Origin: Hymenobacter persicinus
GTDB taxonomy: Bacteria; Bacteroidota; Bacteroidia; Cytophagales; Hymenobacteraceae
Assembly: GCF_004167665.1 (NCBI RefSeq)
Contig: NZ_SEWE01000027.1
Coordinates: forward strand, 1-64,000
DNA: 64,000 nt
Direction: 5' to 3'
A model generated the notes under the pieces. It searched no databases. It was not told the DNA's origin and saw only the letters and a list, made by a program, of their open reading frames with translations. Below are positions 27,375 to 37,523 of the stretch, one piece after another (the stretch's first letter is position 1; every line of letters starts with the position of its first letter). The position numbers and the translations under genes were made by a program.

Positions 27375-30300
27375 CTATTTCATTTTCTGAAAATATTCAC
27401 TCACCTCCCGCTGATAGTACGGCGTGAGGGCCGGTGGTACTGTACGCAACAGCTCCGTTTGCCGGTTTTTCTGCTGCTTATACTTGTCGAAAGCGGGCGG
27501 AAATACCGGCGGGCGGGTCTGGGCCGACTGCGCCTCACGTTTCTCGTCCTGGTCCCGCTCCCGGGCCGATTTCTCGACTTCCAGCAAACGGGTAAGGATT
27601 TGACGCTGACGCAGCACAGTCTGCTCCGTTAGCCGCTTGTTTACGAGGTCAGTTTCGGTTTGTTCCATTAATTTCTTCACGTCGCCGGTGCCGCCGGCCC
27701 CATCCTGACCCTTGCCATCCTTGCCGGCCTTGCCGCCTTTTTCCTGGAGTTTATCGAGCTCCTTGAGGGCTTCGCGCAGCATCTGCTGCTGGGCGGCGAG
27801 CTTGGCCAGGTCCTCGCTCAGGGCCCGGCCGGTCTTGCCGCTCTGCTGGAGCTGCTGAATCTGCTGGTTGAGTTGCTGCTGCATGCGGCCCATCTGTCCG
27901 TCGCCGGCCGAGCTGCCCTTTTTCTTCTTTTTACCGGGTTTGCCCCCGCCCTGCTGCTGGGCCTGCTGGGACTCGCGCTGCTCCTGCTGCATCTGCTGCA
28001 GGGCGTCGTTAAGCATCAGCGCCAGGTTGTTCATGCTGGTCATGGCCAACTGCTGGCTGCCGGTGGCCCGGGGCACGTTGCGCTGCCGGATCTGGTCCAG
28101 GGACTCGTCCATGCGGCCGTTCATCTCCCCCACTTCCCGGGTCACGAAGCTCTGAATCTGGGACACGCGCTTGGCCAGGGCATAGAGCGAGTCCTGAATC
28201 ACGGCCGCGTCGTCGCGGAGCTTGCGCTGGTTCTGGCCCAGCTGCACGAAGCGCGGGTCGGTCTGGTCGACCTGCCGGAACTGCTTCATCAGCCCTTCCT
28301 GGTCGAAGCTGAGCTTGAGCAGGTTTTCGAGGATGTCGCGCAGGTCGTCGATGTTCTCCTGCTTCTGGTCATTCTCGTCGTCCTGCTGCTGCTGGCGCAT
28401 CTTCTGAGCCATCTGCTTCATCTGCTGGGCGGCTTTTTGCTGGCTTTGGCTGGCTTTCTTGTTCTGGTTTTTGCTTAGCTGCTCCTCGCTGTCCTGCTGC
28501 TGCTCGTCGATCTGCTGCTGCTCCTGCTTCATCTCGTCGGCCCCGTTCTGGTTTTCCAGCTGCTGGTCCATTTTCTTCAGGTCGCTGAGGTCCTTCTTGA
28601 TGTCCTCGAAGTCCTGCTTCTGCTCGGCCTGCTTCTGCTTGAGCTCCTCCTGCTTTTGCTGCTGCTGCTTTTTGTCGTCGCCCTTGGGCTGGTTGTCCTT
28701 ATCGTTTTTCTCGGTCTGCTCGGCCAGCTTTTCCTGCTCCTGAGCCAGCTGCTCGAGCTTCTCGGTGGCCTGCTCCTGCTTCTGCTCGTACTGGAGCTGC
28801 TTGAACATCTCGAGGGCCCGCTCCAGCTCTTTTTGCAGGGTGTTTTCCTTGTTTTCGAGCTGCTTCATGAGCTTCTGCATCTCTACGTCGGGGGCCTTCT
28901 GCTCCTGCAGCAGCTTCTGGAGCTGCTCGTAGAGCTTCTTGGTTTCGGGGTCGAGCAACGAGTCCATCAGCTTCTGGAGCTCCTTGGCCTTTTCGGCCAG
29001 CTCCTGGCTTTTGGGGTCGAGCTGGTCCTGCTGCTGGTTGAGCTGCTCAAACAGCTTCTTCATGTCCGAAATCTGCTCGTCCATCTGCTTTTTCTGCTCG
29101 AGCATGTCCTGCAGCTGCTTGCGGTCCTGGAAGTTGAGCTCCCGCTTGGTTTTGAGCTTGTCGGAGGCCTTGGCCAGCTCCCGCTCCATCTTCTTGCTCT
29201 GCTCCTGGGACTTGCTCAGCTGGCTCTGCACCGAGGCCGACTGCGAGGCCAGCTGCTGGCGCAGCTCGGTCTTGGAGGGCAACCGGAACTCCGCCGCCCG
29301 GGTCCGCGCCGACTTGGGGCCGTGCACGCCGTCGTTGTCCCAGACCTGCACGAAGTATTCGAGCCGGTCACCGGGCTTCATGCCCAGCGGGGCCAGGTCC
29401 CACTGGTAGGTATAGCTCTGGCTGGGGCCGCTTTGCAGGGCCAGGGCGCGGGCCTTGTAATCGGTGTTCGGCCGGACTTTCGACGTGACGCGGTAGTGCA
29501 GCTGCAGGCGGGACAGGCCGTAGTCGTCGCGGACGGTGCCGCCCAAAGCCAGGTAGCGCAACGAGGTCGTGTCGGCGAAGCTCTCGACGGTGATTTCCGG
29601 CACCTGGTCGGGAATGGCCGTTATCTGGTACTGCATCGGGTCCCGGTTGAGGCTGGCCGCGTTTTGCAGGCGCACGGCGTACTGCTGGCTACGCAGGATG
29701 CGGCGCGTGACCTGGAACTGGTCGTCGGCCTCGGTGGCCGTCACGGTTTCGTCCGGGTTCTGGAATAGCAGCTGAAGCTGGTCGGTGGCCTCGGTGGCGA
29801 AGTCCCAGCGCACGGTGCTGCCCTCGGGCACGGTGAGGTTGCCGGAGTTGCGGATGGTTTCGGCGGGCTTGCCGATATAGGCGGGGTACGTAACGTGCAC
29901 GGCGAAGTCGCGCAGGTTGGGCCGGGCCTGCACGGTCAGGTCGTAGTCGTCGGAGGTGAAGCCGGCGCCGCTGAGCTGAAACTCAACGTCGCGCTGAAGC
30001 TGCCGGAACTCGTAGCTGAACGAGTTGGCGCCGTCCTTGGTCAGGCGGCGCTGCCGGCCCCCGTACTCGATGCTGATTTCGTTGGGCAGCGCCTCGCCCT
30101 CGATGGCTACTTCAAGCTTGAAGTCCTCATTCTTGAAGGCTTTCAGGTCTTTGTTCTTGATAACGAACCGAAACGGGGCCGGCGGGGCGTAGGCCTGGCG
30201 GTAGTGCAGAATCCGGTCGGTGCCCTGCACAAACAGGCTCGGCCAGATCAGCAGCAGCAACACCATCACGCCCGCGGGCACGGCCAAATACTTCCACAGC

Positions 30301-30776
30301 GGCCGGCTCTGGGTGGTGATGTTGATGCCGCGGGCAAACTCGAGGCCGGTGAGCTGACCGGCGCGCTGCTCGAGGCTGGCGGCAATCAGGGCATTTTCGC
30401 GGGCCTGGCCCTGGAGCTGCAGGGCGTTGAGCAGCTTGTCCTGGACCTGGGGAAACAGCTCCCCCACGCGGGCGGCGGCCTGCTCATCGGAGAGCAGACG
30501 GCGCAGGTTGGTCAGGGCGGCCAGGGGCTGCCAGATCCAATGCACGAAGGCGTAAACCACCAGCCCCAGAAAGCCGAACAGCAGGCCGCCGCGCACCCAG
30601 GTGGGCAGGTAAAGAAAGTACTCGAGCAGGTTCAGCACCACGAACAGCGTGAGCAACAGCCCACCCGCCACCAGGGCGCCACGCACCAGCAGGTTCAGGT
30701 AAAACTTGCGCTTAAAGGCATCCAGCTGGGCCAGAACCTGCTCCAGGGCCGGCGCATTCGTAGTCGTTACAGGCAC
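27375..30776 (-). CDS. DUF4175 family large membrane and coiled-coil protein
   Basis: The 1133-aa protein begins (GTG start) with two or three membrane helices (about 30-70 and 170-190). A periplasmic-looking beta-rich region follows (about 200-500, including LRDFAVHVTYPAYIGKP and RAAEFRLPSKTELRQQLA). Then comes a very long Gln/Glu/Lys-rich coiled coil (about 510-1000) with LEQ, KQQQQ and MKQ runs. The C-terminal part carries GGGKPGKKKKKGSS and a conserved end. Function is unknown; such proteins are widespread in Bacteroidota. A -7-like TATCTTTC (30821-30828, minus) lies 44 nt upstream. It heads the transcript for the RsbW-like ATPase and YbeY. Confidence 0.85.
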   Translation of the reverse strand: MPVTTTNAPALEQVLAQLDAFKRKFYLNLLVRGALVAGGLLLTLFVVLNLLEYFLYLPTWVRGGLLFGFLGLVVYAFVHWIWQPLAALTNLRRLLSDEQAAARVGELFPQVQDKLLNALQLQGQARENALIAASLEQRAGQLTGLEFARGINITTQSRPLWKYLAVPAGVMVLLLLIWPSLFVQGTDRILHYRQAYAPPAPFRFVIKNKDLKAFKNEDFKLEVAIEGEALPNEISIEYGGRQRRLTKDGANSFSYEFRQLQRDVEFQLSGAGFTSDDYDLTVQARPNLRDFAVHVTYPAYIGKPAETIRNSGNLTVPEGSTVRWDFATEATDQLQLLFQNPDETVTATEADDQFQVTRRILRSQQYAVRLQNAASLNRDPMQYQITAIPDQVPEITVESFADTTSLRYLALGGTVRDDYGLSRLQLHYRVTSKVRPNTDYKARALALQSGPSQSYTYQWDLAPLGMKPGDRLEYFVQVWDNDGVHGPKSARTRAAEFRLPSKTELRQQLASQSASVQSQLSKSQEQSKKMERELAKASDKLKTKRELNFQDRKQLQDMLEQKKQMDEQISDMKKLFEQLNQQQDQLDPKSQELAEKAKELQKLMDSLLDPETKKLYEQLQKLLQEQKAPDVEMQKLMKQLENKENTLQKELERALEMFKQLQYEQKQEQATEKLEQLAQEQEKLAEQTEKNDKDNQPKGDDKKQQQQKQEELKQKQAEQKQDFEDIKKDLSDLKKMDQQLENQNGADEMKQEQQQIDEQQQDSEEQLSKNQNKKASQSQQKAAQQMKQMAQKMRQQQQDDENDQKQENIDDLRDILENLLKLSFDQEGLMKQFRQVDQTDPRFVQLGQNQRKLRDDAAVIQDSLYALAKRVSQIQSFVTREVGEMNGRMDESLDQIRQRNVPRATGSQQLAMTSMNNLALMLNDALQQMQQEQRESQQAQQQGGGKPGKKKKKGSSAGDGQMGRMQQQLNQQIQQLQQSGKTGRALSEDLAKLAAQQQMLREALKELDKLQEKGGKAGKDGKGQDGAGGTGDVKKLMEQTETDLVNKRLTEQTVLRQRQILTRLLEVEKSARERDQDEKREAQSAQTRPPVFPPAFDKYKQQKNRQTELLRTVPPALTPYYQREVSEYFQKMK

Positions 30777-30957
30777 AGATTATTTCTCCGGTTCACCAAA
30801 ATGGCCCATTGCAGGCCCGGGAAAGATACGCATTAAAGCCGCGAAGGCTGCATGCCCCTCCCCTACTGAAACGACAACGCAGCGGGGGTAAATTGTTCCG
30901 CACGGGCCGCACAGGAACGTACCCGGAGTGGTAGCGCCTCGCGGCCCCGGCCCTTTT

Positions 30958-32244
30958 TTAGAAGACTTCGCCCAGGTTGAAAGCCACCCCGCGGGAGCCG
31001 TCGGCGCCCAGGGCGTAGTCGATGGAGAGGTTGGTGCGCGAGACTTTATTCAGGTTCAGGCGCAGGCCGGCTCCGGCGGCGGGCACTACCCTATCAAACT
31101 GGGTGGCCAGGGTGCCGGAGAGCAGGTGCAGGTCTTCCGATACGGTCTGGGCGTTACCGAACACCACGCCGCCCAGCAGGTGGTTGCGGGTGATGCCGAA
31201 ACGGTACTCCGCCTCGGCGTAGAGCAGGTTTTTACCCCGAAACCGGCCCTGGATGTAGCCCCGGCCCAGGTTGCTGTAAGTGTCCCAGCCGGTGCTGGGC
31301 AAATCCAGAAACGGCGGGTTGCCATGCAGGGTCAGGGTGTTATAGCTCCACAAAGCCAGCACATCCTGGGAGTGGGGCGAGAGGCGGAGGTAGCGGCGGG
31401 CATCGACGAGCAGGGTCTGGTAGTCGGAGTTGCTGCCCAGGTGGCGGGTGTTGGCCCGCAGCACGGTGTTGAGGTAGCTGCCACCCAGCGGGTTGATGGC
31501 GTTGCCGCGGCTGTCGTAGAGCACGCTCAGCGTGGGCCCCGAGGACGTGGAGCTTCCGGCCACGCCGTAGGGGTAGTGCGAAATGCGGGTCACCTCCCGG
31601 GTGGAGGCGCGGCTTTCAATGTCCCAGTGGTAGTCGAGCTGGTAGCCCAGGCCGGCGTAGAGGTTGCCCCCGATCTTGCGCAGCACGCTCTGGTAGATGC
31701 GCAGGTATTGGTAGTCCATCGTCACGGCCCGGTCGGTGCTGGTGTGCATGCCCAGGCCGTAGGTACTCTGAGGGTAGCGCATCAGGCGCCAGTCGCCAAT
31801 CCAGTTGGTGCGGTTGTCCCGGCCCCAGACCGAGGGCGTAGCCGTGAAAATCAGCTGGCGGTTCTGGGTATAGCTCAGCGCCGCAATCAGCGTCGACATG
31901 TTGGCCGCGGGCCGGCGGAACGCCACGTTGCCCGACAGCTGCACCAGGCCCCGGGTTTGCAGAGTGTAGCCCACGGCCGGAATCACCCACACAAACTTGC
32001 CGCCCTGCTGCAGGGCCAGCGAGTCGTGGGCCGCCACGCGGGAGCGGGGAAACAGCGCCCGGTACACGTCCACCACGTCCTGAGCCGGGTGAGTCCCCAA
32101 GCCCACCAGCGGCCGGCTGGCCGTAGCTGACGGCGGTCCGGCCACGGTATCGGCCGGCGTCTGGGCCGCGGCGCTCAAGCCGGCCATACTCAGTCCTAAC
32201 CCCAACAGCCCCCGCCACCCCCGCGAAATCAACAATCCAAACAC
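30958..32244 (-). CDS. BamA/TamA-type outer-membrane beta-barrel protein
   Basis: This 428-aa exported protein has a signal peptide ending near AAAQ (about 27). No POTRA domains are evident; almost the whole chain is alternating beta strands. The C-terminal part has Omp85 hallmarks: GRFRGKNLLYAEAEYRFGI (about 332-350), then GAGLRLNLNKVSRTNLSIDY and a final aromatic residue (GEVF). It likely forms an outer-membrane pore or surface barrel. The frame starts at GTG 32244. A terminator of the upstream M16 gene separates them. The 181 nt beyond its stop (30777-30957) hold only the DUF4175 promoter region. Confidence 0.82.
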   Translation of the reverse strand: MFGLLISRGWRGLLGLGLSMAGLSAAAQTPADTVAGPPSATASRPLVGLGTHPAQDVVDVYRALFPRSRVAAHDSLALQQGGKFVWVIPAVGYTLQTRGLVQLSGNVAFRRPAANMSTLIAALSYTQNRQLIFTATPSVWGRDNRTNWIGDWRLMRYPQSTYGLGMHTSTDRAVTMDYQYLRIYQSVLRKIGGNLYAGLGYQLDYHWDIESRASTREVTRISHYPYGVAGSSTSSGPTLSVLYDSRGNAINPLGGSYLNTVLRANTRHLGSNSDYQTLLVDARRYLRLSPHSQDVLALWSYNTLTLHGNPPFLDLPSTGWDTYSNLGRGYIQGRFRGKNLLYAEAEYRFGITRNHLLGGVVFGNAQTVSEDLHLLSGTLATQFDRVVPAAGAGLRLNLNKVSRTNLSIDYALGADGSRGVAFNLGEVF

Positions 32245-32412
32245 CCTCGTATCCTAATAGTAGCGCGGCCAGCGCGGCCCCGTGCAATCCGAAAAATTTC
32301 CGGCCACCGGGAGTAAACCCGCGGCCTGGCGAAAAGTTGACCGAGCCGCCCACAAACCAGCGCCGGCCCCTGGGTACATAGACGACCAGCGGGGCCGGAT
32401 ACCTTACGGCGC

Positions 32413-32446
32413 AAAAAAGCCCGGCTCCAACTGCGGAACCGGGCTT
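32413..32446 (-). terminator. Terminator of the M16 peptidase gene
   Basis: AAGCCCGGTTCC / GGAGCCGGGCTT on the minus strand (one wobble), followed by TTTTTT, 24 nt past the stop. Confidence 0.75.
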
Positions 32447-32469
32447 TGCAAGCGGGGTAATACGGGGGG

Positions 32470-35400
32470 CTATTCGCCCTTCTCTTTGACCTTGGTGCTG
32501 TTGTCGTCCTTTTTGAGCTTGCGCTTGGCTTTGCGGCCTTCCGCGTCCTCGGTTTTCGACTTGGACTTCTTCACCTCACCGGCGGGAACGGCAGTCGGAG
32601 CCGTAGCGGGGACGGCCAGCGGCGCCGCCGGGGTCAGGCGGTTGCCGTTGAGGTCCATTTCCACGATTTCGTAGCCCAGGGTGCTGATGCTGGGGAATAC
32701 CTTGGCCCGGTCGCCAACCACGACGATGTACATTTTATCAACGGGCAGCACTTTCTGGGCCGTGGTCTGCACGTCCTCTTTCTTGAGGGCGCGCAGGATG
32801 GCGCTCTGCTGCTGCACGTAGTCGGGCTGCAGGTCGTAATCGAGCAGGCGGGCCAGGAAGGCGGCTTTCTGGGGGCCGGTTTCGTACTTCAGCGCGTCGC
32901 TCTGCCCGATGGAGGTTTGCAGGGTTTTCAGCTCCTCGTCGGTGATGCCGCTGGTGCGGAAGTTTTTCAGCTCCTTCTCAAACTCGGTGAGCGAGGCCGT
33001 GGTGGCATCGGCACGCACGCCGGCCTGGGCGGTGAAGGGCCCGGTGTAACGGGTGCCGCGGAAGCCGGAATAGGCGCCGTAGGTGTAGCCCTTGTCCTCG
33101 CGCAGGTTGCGGTTGATGCGGCTGGTAAACTCGCCGCCGAGCAGGTAGTTGGTCAGGTAGGCGCGGTAGTAGTCGCCGGTGGCATCGTAGGGCAGGGCCA
33201 GATAGCCGATGCGGATTTCCGACTGGGCCGCCCCGTCCTTGTTGACGAAGTAGATGCGGGTTTTGTCGGGCTGGGGCGCGGGGTTGCCGGCGGGCAGGGT
33301 CACGTTCTTGCGCGTCCAGTTTTTGAGGAAGTCCAACTGGGGCACCAGCGTCTTCTGCTCCACGTCGCCGACTACCACCAAGTGGGAAAGGTTGGGCGCG
33401 TAGTTCTGCTCATAAAACCGCTTCACGTCGTCGAGCGTGAGGCTCTGCACCGTGGTAGCCGTCCCCGTCACGGGCACCGACATGATGTCGCCGGGGCCGT
33501 AGAGCAGGCTGTTGTAGGTGTTGTTGGCAATGACCACGGGCTGGGTGGCCTGGTTGGCAATGCCTTCCAGGGTTTGCTTTTTGAGGCGGGCAAAGTCAGC
33601 CGCGTCGAAGCGCGGGTGCATCAGCTTCTCTTCCAGCAGCGCCAGCGTGGCGGGCAGGTTCTTGGTCAGGCTGCGCACCTGCACCGTAGTGTTGTCGGCG
33701 CCGGGCACCACCTGCACGCTGCTGCCGAGCCGCTCGAGGGCGGCGGCAATCTGCTCACTGGTGTATTTCTGGGTGCCTTCGTTGAGCATGGCCGCCGTGA
33801 GGGCCGCAATGCCGGCCTTGCCGGGGTCGTTCTGCTCGAGGCGGTGGCCGCCGCGGATGGTGAGCAGCAGGTTCACCTCGGGTACTTCCGTGTTGCGGGT
33901 GCCCATCACGCGCAGGCCGTTGGCAAAGCCTTCCTGCCAGAGCACGGGCACGGTCACGACGGGGTTGGGGCCGGCGGCCGGAATCTGGTTGCGGTCAAAT
34001 TTGTCCTGGCCTTTCACGTAGGTCAGGCCCTTGTACTCGTCGGCCGGGGCCTGGTAGCCGTCCTTGGAGATGGTGAAGTTGTCGGGCTTGCTGGGCTTGG
34101 CGTCGCCGGACTTGGGCAGCACGCTCAGGACCACGGCCTTTTTGCCCTTGATGTACTGATTGTACACCCGCAGCACGTCGGCCTTGGTCAGGGCGCGCAG
34201 GCGCTTCACCTGCACAGTCAGGTAGTTGGGGTTACCGGTGTAGGTCTGGTTTTCGGCCAGGGTGCTCACCTTGCCGCTCACGCTGGCCAGGCTGCTCACC
34301 AGCTGCGACTCCCGGCTGGCCTTGAAGCGCTGCAGGTCTTCGTCGGTCACGCCGCGGCGCTCAAACTCGGCCAGGCTCTGCCGCATACGGTATTCGAGGC
34401 TGTCGAGGCCCTTGCCGGGGAAGGCCAGGGCGTTGAGCGTAAACTCGCCGGCCAGTTCGGCCGTGGGGTGGCTGGCCCGGGCCTGCACCGCCCGCTGGGA
34501 CTTGATCAGGTTTTTGTAAAGCAGGGAGTTTTTGCCCCCGCCGATGATGTCGGCCAGCGCGTCGAGGGCCGGCTCATCGGGATGGTTTTGCGGAACTGTC
34601 GGAAACACCATCTGCAGCATCGGGAAGCGCACGTTGTCGGTGTAGCTCACGTAGCGGTCCTGGGTGAGTTTGGGAGCGGGCAGCACGTTATTTTTCACCG
34701 CCGGCCCGCGCTTGATGGAGCCGAAGTATTTCTCGACCATAGTGACCACCTGGGCGGGCTGCACGTCGCCGCCCACCGTGAGCGTGGCGTTGTTGGGGCC
34801 GTACCAGCGCAGGAAGAAGTTTTTCAGATCCTGCACGTTGGAGCGGTCCAGGTCCTGGAGGTAGCCGATGGTCAGCCAGCTGTAGGGGTGGCCGTAGGGG
34901 TACAGGTTTTTGGCCGTGTACTCGCTTACCAGGCCGTAGGGGCGGTTGTCGTAGTTCTGGCCCCGCTCGTTTTTCACCGTGGCCCGCTGCACCTCGAAGC
35001 GGGGCTGGGTCACGGCGTCGAGCAGGTAGCCCATGCGGTCGGCTTCGAGCCAGAGGGCGCGCTCGAGCTGGTTATTCGGGATGGTTTCGTAGTAGTTGGT
35101 CCGGTCCCGGTTGGTGCTGCCGTTGTTGGTGCCGCCCGAGCCGATGACGAGCTTATCAAACGTGCCCTGGGGGGCGTGGTCGGAGCCCTCAAACATCATG
35201 TGCTCGAAGAAGTGGGCAAAGCCCGACTTGCCGATCTGCTCCCGGGCCGAGCCCACGTGGTAGGTCACGTCGACGTGGGTAAGCGGATCGGAGTGGTCCT
35301 CGGTCACGATGAGCGTCAGGCCGTTGGCCAGCACGTACTTCTCGTAGGGAATGACCAGCTCGCCGGGCTGGCGGGTTACTTTTTCCACCAGCCGGGTGCC

Positions 35401-35511
35401 GGCCGCCGTCACGGGGCCAGTGGTTTTGGCCGCGGATTTCTGCTGGGCCAGGGCCGGGCTTAGGGTCAGCGCCGTGCCCAGGGAGAGCAGCAAGAGGGAG
35501 TTTTTGAACAT
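32470..35511 (-). CDS. M16 family zinc metallopeptidase (tandem, secreted)
   Basis: The 1013-aa protein starts at the ATG at 35511 with a clear signal peptide (MFKNSLLLLSLGTALTLSPALAQ). Two M16 units follow, as in pitrilysin-like proteins. The first carries the inverted zinc motif HFFEH (about 100-104) with the downstream Glu region ERGQNYDNRPYG. The second (about 490-900) lacks HxxEH and would be the inactive partner half. The last about 50 residues are Ala/Pro then Lys-rich. It is expected to act in the periplasm on peptides. The longer frame to 35766 would overlap the divergent M28 gene; a -7-like TACCTTTC (35541-35548, minus) supports 35511. Confidence 0.9.
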   Translation of the reverse strand: MFKNSLLLLSLGTALTLSPALAQQKSAAKTTGPVTAAGTRLVEKVTRQPGELVIPYEKYVLANGLTLIVTEDHSDPLTHVDVTYHVGSAREQIGKSGFAHFFEHMMFEGSDHAPQGTFDKLVIGSGGTNNGSTNRDRTNYYETIPNNQLERALWLEADRMGYLLDAVTQPRFEVQRATVKNERGQNYDNRPYGLVSEYTAKNLYPYGHPYSWLTIGYLQDLDRSNVQDLKNFFLRWYGPNNATLTVGGDVQPAQVVTMVEKYFGSIKRGPAVKNNVLPAPKLTQDRYVSYTDNVRFPMLQMVFPTVPQNHPDEPALDALADIIGGGKNSLLYKNLIKSQRAVQARASHPTAELAGEFTLNALAFPGKGLDSLEYRMRQSLAEFERRGVTDEDLQRFKASRESQLVSSLASVSGKVSTLAENQTYTGNPNYLTVQVKRLRALTKADVLRVYNQYIKGKKAVVLSVLPKSGDAKPSKPDNFTISKDGYQAPADEYKGLTYVKGQDKFDRNQIPAAGPNPVVTVPVLWQEGFANGLRVMGTRNTEVPEVNLLLTIRGGHRLEQNDPGKAGIAALTAAMLNEGTQKYTSEQIAAALERLGSSVQVVPGADNTTVQVRSLTKNLPATLALLEEKLMHPRFDAADFARLKKQTLEGIANQATQPVVIANNTYNSLLYGPGDIMSVPVTGTATTVQSLTLDDVKRFYEQNYAPNLSHLVVVGDVEQKTLVPQLDFLKNWTRKNVTLPAGNPAPQPDKTRIYFVNKDGAAQSEIRIGYLALPYDATGDYYRAYLTNYLLGGEFTSRINRNLREDKGYTYGAYSGFRGTRYTGPFTAQAGVRADATTASLTEFEKELKNFRTSGITDEELKTLQTSIGQSDALKYETGPQKAAFLARLLDYDLQPDYVQQQSAILRALKKEDVQTTAQKVLPVDKMYIVVVGDRAKVFPSISTLGYEIVEMDLNGNRLTPAAPLAVPATAPTAVPAGEVKKSKSKTEDAEGRKAKRKLKKDDNSTKVKEKGE

Positions 35512-35540
35512 AGTGCGGAAATAGGGAAGAATTGCGACCG

Positions 35541-35548
35541 GAAAGGTA
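35541..35548 (-). promoter_or_regulatory. Putative -7 box (TACCTTTC) of the M16 gene
   Basis: Seven of 8 bases fit TAnnTTTG; it lies 29 nt before the ATG at 35511. The rest of the 273-nt divergent region to 35784 shows no gene. Confidence 0.4.
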
Positions 35549-35784
35549 AGCGGGAAAGAGACACGGACCCGTCCCGGCGGCTGCGTCGCCCGAAGGCAAA
35601 AGCGGGCCGTGGCTGCTGAACGAGACCAAGCCCGGTTTTTGTGCCCCCAACCCCGGAAATCCAGCGAAAAAGAATGGCCCGGGCCGGCGGCCATTCTAGC
35701 ATTGCCCTCGGCCGGCCGGCTTGCAATACGCCGCTTTTTCGGCACCTTGGCACCCTGTTCCCGCACTTTTTCCCTTCCTGCTTC

Positions 35785-37500
35785 ATGCGCTTTTCTCCTT
35801 TTCCCCTGCTGGCCTCCGGGGCAGTACTGCTCACGCTGCTGGCCAGCTGCCAGAGCCGCTCCGCCGATTCCGCTACTGCCACTTCCCCCGCCGAAACGGC
35901 CCCCACCGATACCACCGTGGCGCCCTCACCCAACGACGGCATCACGGCCGCCGGCATCGGGGCCCACATCAAGGTGCTGGCCTCCGACGAGTTTCAGGGC
36001 CGCAAGCCCTTCACCGTGGGCGAGCAGAAAGCCACCGACTACCTGGCCGCCGAGTTCAAGAAACTGGGCCTCAAGCCCGGGCCCGACGGCAGCTACTTTC
36101 AGGCCGTGCCGCTGGTGGAAATCACCGGGATGCCCGCGCCCACCATGCAGGTCACGGGCGGCAAGACCCCGCTCACGCTGAATTATAAAACCGACTACAT
36201 GGCCTTTACCGAGCAGGAAAAGGAGAAAGTAGCCGTCACCAACTCCCCGCTGGTGTTTGCCGGCTACGGCGTGGTGGCCCCCGAATACGGCTGGAACGAC
36301 TACGCCGGCCTCGACGTGAAGGGCAAAACGGTGGTGGTGCTGGTGAATGACCCCGGCAACGCGGGCAACGACACGACCATGTTTAAAGGCCACGCCATGA
36401 CCTACTACGGCCGCTGGATGTACAAATACGAGGAGGCCGCCCGCCAGGGCGCCACGGGCCTGCTCATCATCCACGACACCAAGCCGGCGGCCTACCCCTG
36501 GAGCGTGGTGCAAAGCAGCTACTCCGGGGCCAAGCTGCGCACCCAGACCGCCGACAAAGGCGCCAGCAAGTGCACTCTGGAAGGCTGGATAACCCTGGAC
36601 GCGGCTAAAAAGCTGTTCCAGGCCGCCGGCCAGAGCTACGACGAGGCCTACGCCGCCGCCAACCAAAAAGGCTTCAAGGCCCGGCCCCTTGGCCTGAGCA
36701 TCAGCACCAGCATCACCAACAAGCTGCGCCGCCAGACCTCCAAGAACGTGGTGGCGGTGCTGCCCGGCGCGACGCGGCCCAACGAGTACGTGCTGTATTC
36801 GGCCCACTGGGACCACCTGGGCATCGGGCCGGCCATCAACGGGGACTCGATTTACAACGGCGCGGCCGACAACGCCAGCGGCTGCGCGGCCTTGCTCAGC
36901 ATTGCCAAAGCTTTCACCCAGGCCAAGGAAAAGCCCGGGCGCAGCATCGTGTTTCTGGCCGTGACGGGTGAAGAGCAGGGCCTGCTGGGCTCGAAGTACT
37001 ACGCCACCCACCCGCTGTTTCCGGTCAACAAAACCGTGGCCGACCTCAACATGGACGACCTGCCCACCATGGGTCCCATGCGCGACCTGACCGTTATCGG
37101 CTACGGGCAGTCGGAGCTGGACGACTATGCCCGGGCGGCGGCCCAGGAGCAGGACCGCTACATCCTGCCCGACCAGAACGCCGACAAGGGCTACTTCTTC
37201 CGCTCCGACCACTTCAGCTTTGCCCACGTGGGCGTGCCCTCGCTCTACGCCAGCGGCCAGGCCGACAGCCGCCTGAAGGGCAAGGCCTACGCCAAGCAGC
37301 GGGCCGAGGAGTTTGAGGCCAAAAACTACCACCAGCCCTCCGACGAGTACAGCCCCACGGCCGACTACCGGGGCATGGAGCAGGATGCGCGCCTGCTGTT
37401 CCGCGTGGGCCAGCGCCTGGCCCAGGAAACGACCTTCCCACAGTGGAAACCCGGCTCCGAGTTCAAGGCCGTCCGGGAGAAAAGCATGGCAGCCAAGTAA
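35785..37500 (+). CDS. M28 family zinc aminopeptidase, lipoprotein
   Basis: This 571-aa lipoprotein has a signal peptide ending in LLASC (lipobox, C at 22). A protease-associated-like region (about 130-290) precedes the M28 catalytic domain. The zinc ligands are recognisable: AHWDH (340-344), ADNASG, VTGEEQG with the catalytic Glu pair, LNMDD and RSDHFSF near the end. The chain starts at the ATG at 35785 rather than the longer frame from 35641, whose first codons lie upstream of the signal peptide. It would trim peptides in the periplasm or at the surface. It is divergent from the M16 peptidase, so the two may share a peptide-use role (inference). Confidence 0.92.
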   Translation: MRFSPFPLLASGAVLLTLLASCQSRSADSATATSPAETAPTDTTVAPSPNDGITAAGIGAHIKVLASDEFQGRKPFTVGEQKATDYLAAEFKKLGLKPGPDGSYFQAVPLVEITGMPAPTMQVTGGKTPLTLNYKTDYMAFTEQEKEKVAVTNSPLVFAGYGVVAPEYGWNDYAGLDVKGKTVVVLVNDPGNAGNDTTMFKGHAMTYYGRWMYKYEEAARQGATGLLIIHDTKPAAYPWSVVQSSYSGAKLRTQTADKGASKCTLEGWITLDAAKKLFQAAGQSYDEAYAAANQKGFKARPLGLSISTSITNKLRRQTSKNVVAVLPGATRPNEYVLYSAHWDHLGIGPAINGDSIYNGAADNASGCAALLSIAKAFTQAKEKPGRSIVFLAVTGEEQGLLGSKYYATHPLFPVNKTVADLNMDDLPTMGPMRDLTVIGYGQSELDDYARAAAQEQDRYILPDQNADKGYFFRSDHFSFAHVGVPSLYASGQADSRLKGKAYAKQRAEEFEAKNYHQPSDEYSPTADYRGMEQDARLLFRVGQRLAQETTFPQWKPGSEFKAVREKSMAAK

Positions 37501-37523
37501 GCCGCTCCCCTCCTGTTGCCGAC

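Noticed and set aside
28300..29250. Dense CTG/CTGC repeats resembling a repeat array
   Set aside because: They are Gln/Leu codons of the DUF4175 coiled coil on the minus strand, not a CRISPR or satellite.
32917..35463. 848-codon frame antisense to the M16 peptidase gene
   Set aside because: Same shadow effect; the minus strand encodes an intact signal peptide and zinc motif.
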